Source of the DNA: Pinguiococcus pyrenoidosus
Taxonomy: Eukaryota > Sar > Pinguiophyceae > Pinguiochrysidales > Pinguiochrysidaceae
Assembly: GCA_019677205.1 (NCBI GenBank)
Contig: JAAMXY010001470.1
Coordinates: 1 to 30,803 of the forward strand
Reading direction: 5' to 3'
Length of the DNA: 30,803 nt
A model generated the notes under the pieces. It was not told where the DNA came from. It worked only from the letters and a program-made list of their open reading frames with translations, and did no database searches. Of this stretch, positions 1-9,757 are shown in pieces. Each line of letters starts with the position of its first letter. The stretch's first letter is position 1. A program made the translations under genes and the position numbers.

Positions 1-2
1 TC

Positions 3-2680
3 GAGATCACCTTCGGCACGCTGATGTGGGGAATCGTCGACCGCCAAGGAGCTGCCGCGGATCCGCCCGCTTTGAGGTTCTGGCTCAGCCCCACGCAGGC
101 CTTTCGCCATGGGCGGAAGCGAATCCGGTCGGGACGCGTCTGTGCAACGGAGGCGGCACTGCCTACTGACTGGACGTCGCTCAGCCGGACTAACGAGAGT
201 GGCGAAACACCGAAAGGCCTGCGGCACGGCGACATCGTCCAGGCGCTCGCTTTTGGGATGGAGAACGGGCGCCTGGAGCTCAGCCTGCGGCAGAGTCGCA
301 TTGAGGCAGCGAAAGCCAAAGACCTGAAGCTGGCTTTGCAGGATGATGATGTCGGCCCGGTTGGCACCCTCGTGAAAGGGTATGCGGGAGGCGTGCAGAA
401 GGGGATAGGCTGCTTCGTCCGCGTGACGAGGAGACGAACGGGCGTCGTCCTCTTCCGCGACCTGAGCGACGAGTTTGTCGAAAATCCTCGCGAAGCTTTT
501 CCAACGGGGCGCCTTGTCGTCGGAAAGATCGTTCGCAAGGAAGAGGGTAAACTGCAGATAAGCCTCCGGTCGAGCGATGTGATCGAGTCAGGATCGCTTC
601 GCTTTGAGGATGTCAAGCCGGGTATGCGACTGAAGGGCTCCGTCGCGCAGGTAAAAGAGTTTGGGGTGTTCGTCCGCATAGCAGGAGCGGCAGAGAAGCT
701 CACTGGTCTCTGCCACGTGAGCGAAGCTGCGGATGACTTCGTCTCTCCGGAGCAACTGCAAGGGAAGTTTCGCCAGGGGGACTCCGTGCGCGTTGCTGTC
801 CTGCGCGTCAACAGTGAGAAGCGGCAGCTCAGCTTGAGCATGAAGTCGGAGCATTTCGACGGCGGGGACGAGGCCAAAGACCCAACGGCTGCACCTGCTG
901 AGCAACGGCAGCTTATGGGCCTCGAAGAGGATGGTCTCAGCTTGCAAGCCGACGCGAACGAGAAAGTGCTCGTTGCGGAAGAGGACGACGAAGATGACGA
1001 TGACGACGACGATGAGTTCTCCAGGTTGCTGAACGAAGCAAAGAACGCTGCCAACGCAGAGGACGATCACGACGAGGATGAAGATAGTCATGACGAAGAT
1101 GACGAAGATGATGAAGATGACGAAGATGACGAAGATGACGAAGATGAAGATGATGAAGATGGTGATGGCGAAGATGATGATGACGATGACGATGACAACG
1201 ATGACGATGACGACGAAAACGACAACGGAGTGAACAACGATAGTCTTGAAGAAGCTGGGCGAGATGGAAAGGCCGATGACATGGACATGGTATTTGGCGA
1301 TGCTCGGAGCTGCTTGAAGCATGGCGGGCTTGCTAACGCTAATGTGTCTTTGCAGGGGAGCGGCGACGAAGACGCGGGAGACTCTGAGGATGAAGATGGC
1401 GAGGCTATGGACGGTGTCCCGCTCAAGGCCTCAACGGGGAAGTCAAGTACCGAGCTGGCTCTTTCTGGACCTGCCAGGGGCTTCACCTTCGACGACTTCG
1501 CTCTCCCAATGGACTTGGCTGGAGACGCGAGAGGTAGGCCCAGCTTCTGCTCTGGCAAATGGCCGCCGTCACCTTGCTAACTTGCGACTCGGTCGTTGAA
1601 CCTGTGAATGACGAAGAGGAAGAGGACGACGAGAACGAGGACGGAGAAGGAGACTCCGCAGAGGGACAGGGAGAAAGGGGAAAGGGCGAAGCCGACAACG
1701 ACGATGACGACGACGACGACGATGATGATGATGATGATGATGACGACGACGACGACGTCGATGACGTCGACAGCGCTTCGAAGCGCCGGTCCCAGCGTTC
1801 TCGTGAGAAAGCCAGGAAAGCCCGCGAAGAAGAGGCGGATCTGAGGGAACGAGAAGATCAGCTCCGATCTGGTGGGACAGCTCCGGAGACGGTGGACGAG
1901 TTCGAGCGCATGGTGGTCGCCCGGCCCAACAGCAGCTTCGTTTGGATTCAGTACATCGCTTACCGCTTGTCCTTAGCGGAGGTCGACGCAGCGCGGAAGC
2001 TCGCAGCGCGCGCGGCGAGCTCCATCAATTTCCGCGAGGAGCAAGAGAAGGCGAATGTCTTCGCGGCCTGGATAAACCTCGAGCTGCAGTATGGAGATGA
2101 TGACAGTCTCCTGGAGGTGGTCAACCGTGGGTGCCAGGTCTGTGACCCAAAGGACATCCACCTGAGGTGCATCGAGGCCCTGACAAAGACCGAGAACGAC
2201 GATCTCGCCCTCGAAATGCTCAAACGTGCGCGGAGAAAGTTCACGGGGGATCGTGACATCTGGCTGGCGGAGATCAGCTGGTATCTGATTCGGCGAGATG
2301 CCGAGCAGGCAACAGAAGCCCTGCAGCGCTCACTGCGCGTTCTGAACAGACGCGATCACGTGACCGCGGTCCGGCACCTGGGGCTCCAGTTGTACAAGAC
2401 GCGAAAGAATCTTGCGCGTGCGAGGGAGGTCTTCGAGGGGCTCATGGAAAGCGCCCCAAAGAGGTCCGACTTGTGGTTCGTCTGGATTGACCAGGAGCTT
2501 GCCCTTCCAGATGTGGAGGCGGCTCGGCGACTCTTCGAGCGGATGGCGACTTTGAAGTGGAAGACGCGGCTCGCGAAGCAGCTCTTCAGCAAGTGGCTGG
2601 AGACGGAGCTCAAGCACGGTGATGAAGAGACCGCGGCACAGGTGAAGGCCCGTGCCCAGGAATACATCGAGACCATGTAG
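3..2680 (+). CDS. RRP5: RRP5 (PDCD11) homologue, 3' part; 5' end outside window
   Basis: Rrp5 is a nucleolar protein for pre-rRNA processing of both ribosomal subunits, built from S1 RNA-binding domains followed by HAT/TPR-like helices. Here the frame is open from base 3. The end of one S1 domain lies near 220-297, a full S1 domain at about 345-585 and another at about 603-858 (GSVAQVKEFGVFVRI, GLCHVSEAADDF). A long Asp/Glu tract follows (about 980-1215 and 1690-1765), then HAT-type helices at about 1875-2677 (WIQYIAYRL, ARKLAARA, ARRLFERMA). Proposed exons are 3-1289, 1356-1533 and 1617-2680. Intron 1290-1355 is 66 nt, in frame and stop-free, with TGCTAAC and a CAG acceptor; intron 1534-1616 is 83 nt with GCTAAC. 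At least 842 residues are encoded; the start codon and most S1 domains lie upstream. The S1-acidic-HAT order is diagnostic. Small introns before base 200 cannot be excluded. Confidence 0.88.
980..1765 (+). repeat. GAT/GAC trinucleotide tracts coding the acidic linker of RRP5
   Basis: Two purine-rich runs of GAT, GAC and GAA codons (about 980-1215 and 1696-1765) encode nearly uninterrupted Asp/Glu. They flank exon 2 of RRP5. Such acidic spacers occur in nucleolar proteins, and the tracts are likely length-polymorphic microsatellites. The long antisense open frames across them are composition artefacts. Confidence 0.85.
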
Positions 2681-3062
2681 GGCAACCGTGCGACTCGAGG
2701 CAAGGTTTGCTTGTGAAGATGCTGTTGCTTTCCAAAGCAGGGATCCAGTCCCTTGCCCCGTCGTGTCGATCCCCGCTGATTCCTTTGGAGCACCCAGCCC
2801 TAAAGGCCGTCCTTCGGCCACCCGCAAAGCGTTCCCTCCATGAGACATCTGCGCGAGAAAGGGATGAGATGTTGGCTTCCAATGTGATGCCACCGCACTC
2901 CACCAGTCCATACCTTCTGGGTGCGTACACCTTCAACGCCCACTCCGCCCTTCCGCCCTTCCAGGCCTTGGGCACGTTGCTTGGCCGAATCCAGGGCCGC
3001 AGCCTGCGTTGGTGTGAGTACTCCTGTGGCCTCCCCTTTGATTCCTATTGAGCCTCCTGCCA
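2681..3062. other. Intergenic, between convergent RRP5 and CRAL-TRIO genes
   Basis: The 382 bases between the two stop codons must hold both 3' UTRs. Open frames here are short and lack recognisable motifs. I see no repeat, RNA gene or conserved element. Confidence 0.6.
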
Positions 3063-4099
3063 CTACGACACGTACGCATCTGCTGTGAGCTTGTCCGAGA
3101 AGCGGAATCGCTCGTAAGTCTCCTTGGGAAACGCTGGCCGCGCAAGACGAAACATCGCCCGAATCGGCGGTGGAGCGCCGACGAAGATGGTGATTCCATT
3201 GTTCGACCATGGGTAGTACTTCGCTATGACGTCAACGCCGCCTAAGAAGGCGCCTCAGGGATTACACGGAAAGGGACGACGACAGCAAACAAACAAACAA
3301 ACAAATAAACAAACACACACACACACACACACACACTTACACAAAGCAACAACAACGACACACAACGAGAGGATGCTCCCTGCGTACCCTCTATCAGAGC
3401 TCGGTCAACCATCCGAAACGAGGATGCGGTGCAGTCGATGATCGTGACGGCGCGGAGTCGCCGCCTCGGTGAGTCCGCCAGAATTCTCTCCTGCGCCAGC
3501 TTGTTCAGAACTTCGCTTCTCCGGCCCAACAATTTGATACCAAGCTTGCCTGCAAGTACACCGTCTGTCGCATGATCTGCTGCTTGTTGCCCCTCGGTAG
3601 ACCTTTCGAGAACACCAAGGGAAGCCCGTCCTTGTCGCGCAGGCCCTCCAAGCAGACTGTGTACCCGTCCGTACTAAAGGCTGGAGCAGTAGCGAGTCCA
3701 CGTTAAGGTTCTGGTGCAGCAGCAGACCCTACTGCGGCCTTCTTCCGCCCTCATCCTTTGTGCTGACCTCGTGCACAGTCCCGCATGGTCACTTTTCCCA
3801 GCTTCTTGCGAAAGATTGCCTTGTCCTCGATCAAATCCCTCGACCTCTCCAAGTCCCCTGGCAGCCAGAAGAAGGCAGGCCCTTGTCAGCCATTCCGTCC
3901 TCCTAGAACCCCCCTTGGCAGGAGCTGCTGCCGTGGCAAGTCCGCTACCTCCCGTGTGCGACAGCCACGCATCGAGCTCCTTGTCGCTGCCACACCAGCG
4001 CCGCGCGTCGTCGCTGAGGCTTGACTTGAGCGTCTGCAGCTGAGAGGCCCCCGCGACAATCAGAGAGCCAAGGAGGAGGCCTGCCGTACAGAGATTCAT
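3063..4099 (-). CDS. Small CRAL-TRIO (SEC14-like) lipid-binding protein with N-terminal signal
   Basis: CRAL-TRIO domains bind and shuttle phosphoinositides, tocopherols or other lipids. Proposed exons (transcript order): 4099-3949, 3881-3768, 3680-3603, 3549-3388 and 3241-3063. Phases agree at every junction, giving 227 residues. The protein opens with a hydrophobic leader (MNLCTAGLLLGSLIVAGA), so it probably enters the secretory route or a plastid of secondary origin. The core shows the family order: a charged helix with DKDGLPLVFSKGKLG, then RAVTIIDCTASSFRMVDR (the beta strand normally read as a V-I-D motif), then a YYP with an NaP-like strand (ITIFVGAPPPIRAMFRL) and a closing KETYERFRF. 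It is short: the N-terminal CRAL-TRIO helical region is reduced. The 146-nt fourth intron carries the CA/CAAA repeat. The gene faces the MFS gene head to head across 303 bases. Confidence 0.8.
3285..3337. repeat. (AAAC)n followed by (CA)n microsatellite inside an intron
   Basis: About seven AAAC-type units (3285-3316) run directly into about 12 CA units (to 3337). The tract lies within intron 4 (3242-3387) of the CRAL-TRIO gene, so it reads TG/TTTG on the transcribed strand. UG-rich intron tracts can bind splicing factors, but nothing here shows that. Confidence 0.95.
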
Positions 4100-4402
4100 G
4101 CCGCTCGCTTGGTCGGGGTCACCCCGCCGGTGGACAGGAACATCGCGACGGAAAAGGACACGTACGCGTGGTCAGCTGATCCACATGCACCTTACCTCAT
4201 CTGATCTATAGCCGTCATTCTTTTTTCGCTTCTCTCATTGGATAGGAGCTGAGATTCTGCGTATCAAAATGTACCCTATTTGCCTGTGCAAAACGGCGAA
4301 TACGCGGGGCATCTGGAAAGTCTCCTCGGGCAGGCCAAACCGCTGCCGTAGCGCCAGACTCTCCGCCTCTCAGGCGTCTGTCGAGCAGCGGTGCTACTCG
4401 AG
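4100..4402. promoter_or_regulatory. Divergent promoter region, CRAL-TRIO / ZIFL-like carrier
   Basis: These 303 bases separate the two start codons and so should hold both promoters and 5' UTRs. Visible elements are a T-rich stretch near 4220-4232 and TCATTGG at 4235-4241 (CCAAT-box sense on the minus strand). No TATA box is convincing. Confidence 0.5.
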
Positions 4403-7082
4403 ATGGCCCAGGCGGACCTCCTCGGCGCGCCGGAGGCAGGAGGGCTTCCAAAAGTACGCTGCAGCGTTGCAGCCCTCTTGCATTCTTCGCCAACCCTTGC
4501 TGCTTGCCGCTGCAGAAGCCCAGTCCGCTGCCAAAGCTGCAAGTGCTGTGCGCGTTCTTGATGCAGGTCGCGGAGGGCGTCAATGTCACCATGCTGTTCC
4601 CCTTCCTGCCCTTCTACATGGAGCATCTGGGTGCGTGAGCCTGTGGCAGCGAGCTTCGTACGGAGGGGGGATCGATGCCCTGCGGTTCCTTAGCGATCCT
4701 GTGCCGTAGGATTCCATGGGAAGCACACCTCCCTGGCTGCCGGTCTGACGGCAGCGATGTTCTGCCTCGGCCAGACGATCAGCAGCATTCCCTGGGGATC
4801 CCTGAGCGATCGCTTCGGCCGTCGGCCGGCCCTGCTCTTTGGCATGGTGGGCTCTGCCACGGCGCTCCTGATTTTCGGCAGCGCGACCACGCTCGCTCAG
4901 GCTGCGTTCGGTCGCTTCTTGGGTGGCGTCCTCAACGGCAACGTGGGCGTCCTTAAGGTGCCTCCCATCGCGGCGAAGCCGCCTCGGGGGGCGAGTCTAA
5001 GCAAGTCTTCTCGCCGTCGAAAGGTCTGGATCGCAGAGTTCTGCGACGAAACCAACGCCTCGCAAGGCCTGGCGACGCTGCCGACGGCTTGGGGCATCGG
5101 AGTTGTTCTCGGGCCCTCCATTGGTTCGTGGACAGCAAGTAAAGGGTCCACCTCTCAGGAACGCTCCCCTCCTCTGACGCGGGCACTTGTCATCAGGCGG
5201 ACTTTTGGCGCAACCGGCGGAGCAGTACCCAAACAGTGTCTTCGCTCAGGTATCCTTGTGCTCAATTACATGTTCTGAGAATCGCAAGAACCGTACATTC
5301 CTCGTCTAATGAGCTTTCAATGCCAATGCGACTGTGACTGTGAATGCGACTGCGACTGCGACTGCGACTGCGTCATCGACTGCGACTACGAACACGAATC
5401 AGAGCCAGCTCCTGCGGGACTATCCGTTCTTGCTGCCCTGCCTGGCAGCAAGCTTGATCACGTATCTCATCTGCTTTGTCTGCTTCATCTTTGCTGAGGA
5501 GACCTTGCCCTACCAGCCAGAGTCGCTCCTTCAACTGGTAGGCAAGGCCAGGGCTCACTGCCTGTATAGCGTTACCAACACAACAGCCGCGACTTACTCG
5601 TGCTCCGTTTTGAAGGTACCCTGTTCGCGTGGACCGAGGATACAGTACACGAAGGTCACCAGCGGACCTTCAGGCGTGGAAGCTGCCGAAGCAGACGAGT
5701 CCGGAGCGGGACGGAAGGCTCCTGAGAAGGCCGCGAGCAGGGGCGGCAGCTGTGGCATATTGAGGGATCGCAACGTCCGTGGTGCGGTTTTGATGTACTG
5801 CATGTGCGCCCTGATCTACATCGTGCTCGACGAAACTCTCCCCTTTCTCCTGCGCGAGGACAGGTGAGACACATCCCTACCGAGCTTTGCGCCTTCCGCG
5901 CGGCTTCTATGAGGAAACCGTGCTGCTGATCGCACTTTCAACACTCGAAGGAGACTTGGTGGCGGCGGAATGACCCAGGCGACCATTGGGATACTGATTG
6001 CCACCGGAGGGGCCGCCCTTCTCACAGGTGCGCATTTGCTCCCGTTTGCGCAGTCGTGCATCGGGCTTCTTTCTGCAAGAACCGTGTACTTATCCAGCGC
6101 AACCGCGCATACCACGAAGGTCCATGGGTGGTGCCCCCGCTTGAGAGACGATGGGGCCGACGCACCTGTCTCCAACTCGCTTTCAGTCTCCTCATTCCGG
6201 TACGAAGTGCTGTGGTCCTCTCTGCCTGCTGGTCGGGATCCTTCTCACAGTACCTCCCCCAAAAAAATAACTCAGATCCACCTCGGCTTCCCCTTCTGCA
6301 CGTGGTTGGTTTCCACGATGCCACCTGGAAAGGCCACAGAAATATGCGCGGCCGTCTTGGTCGTGTCACTTCTTGCGCTCAAAAACATTCTCGGGTACGC
6401 TGCCATATGCGGGATTGCAGCTCAGCGACGCAGCTACTCTCAGCTGAAGACTGTTGGCGTCACGTGCACAGGTCGATAGCATTCACGATGGCGTTCTTGT
6501 TCATAAATTCAAGCGTAAACAACGACAGCGCAAGGCAAGGGCTCCGACGAGACGTGCTGAAAAACGCGTCTTTCTCCTCGGCTAACCTATGCATCTCGCG
6601 CTCTCCTTGCTGCGTAGACTCGGGCTCGTCAACGGCATCTCACAGATGGGTGCGGCGATGGCAAGATCCGCCGGCCCTCTCATGGTATGATGCATGCGGC
6701 GCGCTTGGATGCGATGGCTTTCGGGGTGCCCTTCGTTTGACTGCTACTGATATGATGTTTATGCTTTTGTAGGCCGGAACGCTTTGGGCGGTCGGCCTGG
6801 ACATCGTCTGGGCTCCGTGTCTTCTTACGTTCGCAGTGTTGACAGGTGAAATCCTCCCGCGTCGGCGTTCGGATGGATGGCGCGTCGCTGCGACCAATCT
6901 GACATGCTTTCTTCGCACCAGGGCTCACCATCGGAGCAATTGGACTGGCATCCGGAATGAGATCCCAATCGGACGATGCGAGGCGGAGCCCGCAACTGCC
7001 CGACGAGCCCGCCTCCGAGGAACGGATGCACATGCTCGGCAACCCCGACCAGCCCGACGCTCCCGACGCGGAGAGGGACTAG
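4403..7082 (+). CDS. MFS carrier of the ZIFL/TETRAN type, 14 exons
   Basis: A 12-helix major facilitator, probably an H+-coupled exporter of organic anions, drugs or metal chelates, as in plant zinc-induced facilitator-like proteins. Exons: 4403-4453, 4516-4630, 4710-4957, 5024-5123, 5197-5249, 5403-5537, 5616-5863, 5951-6027, 6120-6199, 6276-6394, 6472-6534, 6618-6684, 6773-6845 and 6922-7082. All phases join, giving 529 residues. Start 4403 was chosen because MAQADLLGAPEAGGLPK joins in phase to KPSPLPKLQVLCAFLMQ, the ZIFL-type first helix. The MFS motif A is intact (GSLSDRFGRRPALL); GNVGVLK/VWIAEFCDE, GPSIGGLLAQP and LGLVNGISQMGAAMARSAGP are further family signatures. The central loop is long and charged. 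Intron 6535-6617 uses a GC donor (AAG|GCAAGG). Its stop codon lies one base from that of the convergent Maf gene. The acceptor of exon 8 could be 5951 or 5954. Confidence 0.87.
5331..5390. repeat. Hexanucleotide (GCGACT)n-like repeat in an intron of the MFS gene
   Basis: Imperfect ACTGCG/ACTGTG units fill much of the 153-nt intron 5250-5402, the longest intron of this gene. The repeat is open in several frames and ends just before the exon at 5403. It supplies many branch-point-like GCGAC/GTGAC words close to the acceptor. Confidence 0.85.
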
Positions 7083-7083
7083 G

Positions 7084-8216
7084 CTACTCGCTTTGCAGCT
7101 CCTTGAGAAGGCGCAGCGTCAACCTACTTGACAAGCCCATCACCGAATCGATATCTCCCGTGATCCTAGACGATGTCCGGAAATCCAAGAAAGCATCCGT
7201 AAGCCAAGCGCTAGACTTGGCTCCCGATGGCAAGCGCGGCAGTACCGTTCGATGAAAGGCTGGACGAGAGGGTGCTCAATCATCAGGCCACCTGCGCAGT
7301 TTAGAACGGCGCCTTGCCAAGGAAGAGAAGATGCGTCAGATTCCTCCAGAACGACTCCGATGACCCATGCGCTTGTCCTACCTTCCTCCAACAGAGTATC
7401 AACGATGTCCTCGGGGATGGGGTTGAAGTGGATCTCCGTCTTGTCGACTCCGGCGACTTGCCTGCCTGCACAGCCCTCTGTCAGCTTGCGCTGGGGCCGC
7501 AGCAGCGACTCCAGCAATCTCACCCGTGCTGAGGTCGGTGAGAACGCAGCTCCCGACGGTACCACACGGGGCGCCAGGGACGTATCCTTGGACTGCGAAT
7601 CACTGTTAGGCCCAGCGATCATCCAGCATCCACAAAGCGGCACATACTTAGACGCCGAGCTTCTTCTAGACCCTCCGGCTTCTCCAGGATCACGCCTTCG
7701 TGGACGACCACCTGATCGCCGGTCAACAAGATGGTGCCCTGCCCAAGCTGCCGTAAGATCCGAAGAGACGCACGCGGCAAGACTCGAACCCGTCGCACCT
7801 CTGGCTCGTCGCCCAGCCTCTCCACAAGAGCCTCTGCCTTCGCTTTGCCGATCGCCAGCACCAGCTCTTCCGCGTCGCCGGCGCGGTCCCCGATGGCCTT
7901 CTCGTCGATGTCCGGCGTCTCCACGCGAAAGTCGAAGCCCATCTCGCGCGCGATTTGCTGTTCCACACAGCACTCAGACGCTGATGGATCGTCACGGAAG
8001 ACAGAGGCAAAGACGCACTTGTCGCGTGGCGGACTTGGAGCCCAAGATGAGAAACGGCAGAGAGTCTCCCCTTTGCGCCGCCATCGTAACCCGGGCGGGG
8101 CCTAAGAGGCTGCTGAAGCTCAGAGCGCGCCCGCTGGCGAAACGTGCGCAGATGCAGGACGTACGGAGAGCGCTTGCGACCGCTGCGAAACTCAGAGTGG
8201 CCACGCGCGTCCACAT
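7084..8216 (-). CDS. Maf-like nucleoside triphosphate pyrophosphatase, 7 exons
   Basis: Maf/ASMTL-family enzymes hydrolyse non-canonical or modified NTPs to NMP plus pyrophosphate. Exons (transcript order): 8216-8019, 7957-7799, 7738-7648, 7592-7524, 7465-7382, 7312-7246 and 7165-7084; phases agree throughout. The product is 249 residues from the ATG at 8216, or 205 from the internal ATG at 8084. Family blocks in order are LPFLILGSKSATRQ (substrate loop), GFDFRVETPDIDEKAIG, ELVLAIGKAKAEAL, TILLTGDQVVVHEGVILEKP (metal-binding Asp), GSCVLTDLSTG, TEIHFNPIPEDIVDTLLEEG, NCAGGLMIEHPLVQPFIE and GDIDSVMGL. The extra N-terminus (MWTRVATLSFAAVASALRTS) looks like an organelle or secretory leader, which favours the 8216 start. 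Introns are 55-80 nt, two with clear CTGAC branch sites. It converges on the MFS gene and diverges from the TMEM205 gene. Confidence 0.88.
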
Positions 8217-8556
8217 GCTACAGCGCCGCAAGCAAACGCCGCTCTTGAGGACTTTCGCGTTCGGCGTCAAAAGGAGAAGTTCATTTTGGGGTCGCAGGGT
8301 GAAGGCGGCAAATCAATCTGGTTACGAGCATAATACTAATTTTATTGTGGCATACATGATCATAATAAATTTGAAATATAAAAAATATTAAGCTTTACAC
8401 GTTTAATATAACAAATAATAGTATAACAATTTATCAGGGAGATCTGAATAGGTTTCACCCTAAAGCCCGCGTGCTTGGCAGCGTCGGCAGAAGACGCTCT
8501 CTGATGTGGCAGACTTGGCGCGTTCGGACGCCACAGCCGACCTTCTGCTGCTGACC
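8217..8556. promoter_or_regulatory. Divergent promoter region, Maf / TMEM205, with AT-rich island
   Basis: These 340 bases separate two start codons. From about 8300 to 8450 the composition turns sharply AT-rich, with TTTGAAATAT at 8370-8379, inside an otherwise GC-rich window. The TMEM205-proximal side returns to high GC. It probably serves both genes, but no core promoter element is certain. Confidence 0.55.
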
Positions 8557-9567
8557 ATGATCCGGCCACTCCTCTGCGTGCTGCTCCTGGCCGGCGCAGC
8601 CAGCGCGCTGCGCACCACGCGCGCGCCCGCGCCCGCGCGGCTGTTCGGCATCCGCAGAAACCCCAACGCACTGGGCGCCATCAGCGACGCATCAGACACC
8701 TTGGTGCGTCCCTCTCTGTGCTCTCTTCCTGCGGCGCAAGGATGACTGGCTCACCTAAGACGCACGAAGCCGCCGGCCACAGAAGACCCGAACCGGAACC
8801 TGGCGGGCTTGAACAGCTGGGATCCCACGACTTGGGTGGCGCCGTCCATCTGGAACAAGAACCTGTTCCGCGCGGCCGCGTTTGCGCTGTCCGTGTTCGC
8901 GGTGGCCAATGTGAGCGGCGTGAGCGCCAAGTTCGCGCCTTTCCTGGCGTTCCTCCATGTCACCGGCCACAGCTTCTGGTTCGGTTCCATGCTGTGTAAG
9001 TGCGTTGCGGCGGACTGCGCCGGCGGCGTGGCCACTGACTTGGAAATGCGCTTGCTGCAGACACCACGTTCATTGCGGGCATCACCATGTTCAAGAACTT
9101 GCCGCGACAGAGCTTTGGGCGGTTGCAGTCCAAGCTCTTTCCCCGATACTTCGGCGTCGGAGCCCTCTGCGTCGTCGTCCAGCTGCTCACCGTGAAGGCG
9201 CTGAATCTTGACCCGGCGGCGCTGAAGACCGTCTACACGACGCTCGGCGTTGGCCTGGCCTCCGGCCTGCTGAACTTGTGGTTCCTCGAGCCGAAGGTAG
9301 GTGGTTGTGGTGGGACGAAGCGCGCCGGGGCGGCGCACGAATCGTCTGATGGGTTTGGTCGGGGGTTGGGCTCTGCCGACACAGGCCACGGAGGTGATGA
9401 TGAAGCGGTACGCGATGGAGAACAACAACGAGCAGTCCGATCCGCGGTACAAGAAGCTCGCTGCCGCGTTTGGGAAGTGGCACGGGCTCTCCAGCCTCGT
9501 GAACTTGGTGGCGCTGTGCGCCGCGATCTCGCACAGCTGGATGCTTGGCGGATTTATCATGGCGTAG
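8557..9567 (+). CDS. TMEM205-like (DUF4149) membrane protein with N-terminal leader
   Basis: TMEM205-type proteins are small four-helix membrane proteins of poorly known function; the human member is linked to cisplatin resistance. Exons are 8557-8703, 8770-8995, 9061-9296 and 9385-9567, giving 263 residues. Residues 1-18 are a classic signal sequence (MIRPLLCVLLLAGAASA) followed by an Arg/Pro/Ala stretch (LRTTRAPAPARLFGIRR) that resembles a transit peptide, so plastid or other organelle targeting is plausible. The body shows the family's helices: HVTGHSFWFGSMLY, RLQSKLFPRYFGVGALC, TTLGVGLASGLLNLWFLEP and KRYAMENNN leading to KWHGLSSLVNLVALCAA. Intron 8996-9060 has CTGAC and CTGCAG. The acceptor before 8770 is weaker than the rest and was chosen because it preserves phase. 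Confidence 0.82.
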
Positions 9568-9757
9568 GGCTGCCTGAGCCCGATTTTGCACATCATGTGA
9601 TAGTTTCTGCGGCGCCAATCACATCGTTGCATGGGCCCTCTTAGCTTGGAATAGATGAAAACGCCTCTTCTTTAGGCGCCTTCCCACCGCAGCCTTCGCT
9701 CCGCAGCATTCCCTCTTCAAGGAAGCAGCCCCTGCCATGGACGCCAGGTCTTCCCAC

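Noticed and set aside
588-1322. Minus-strand frame with a striking Val/Ile/Phe run resembling membrane helices
   Set aside because: It is the complement of the GAT/GAC tract coding acidic residues in RRP5, so the hydrophobicity is a codon artefact.
3241-3337. CA/AAAC repeat as a CRISPR-like or tandem-gene signal
   Set aside because: It is a simple microsatellite without unique spacers, inside an intron.
4454-4515. Start of the ZIFL gene at the upstream ATG at 4269
   Set aside because: Its frame gives an Arg/Ser/Ala-rich leader and does not join in phase to the first helix, while the ATG at 4403 does across a 62-nt intron with a CCAAC branch-like word.
7770-7800. tRNA-like T-arm: GGGTTCGAGTC on the minus strand
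   Set aside because: It sits in intron 2 of the Maf gene; no acceptor stem, D-arm or anticodon arm can be drawn around it.
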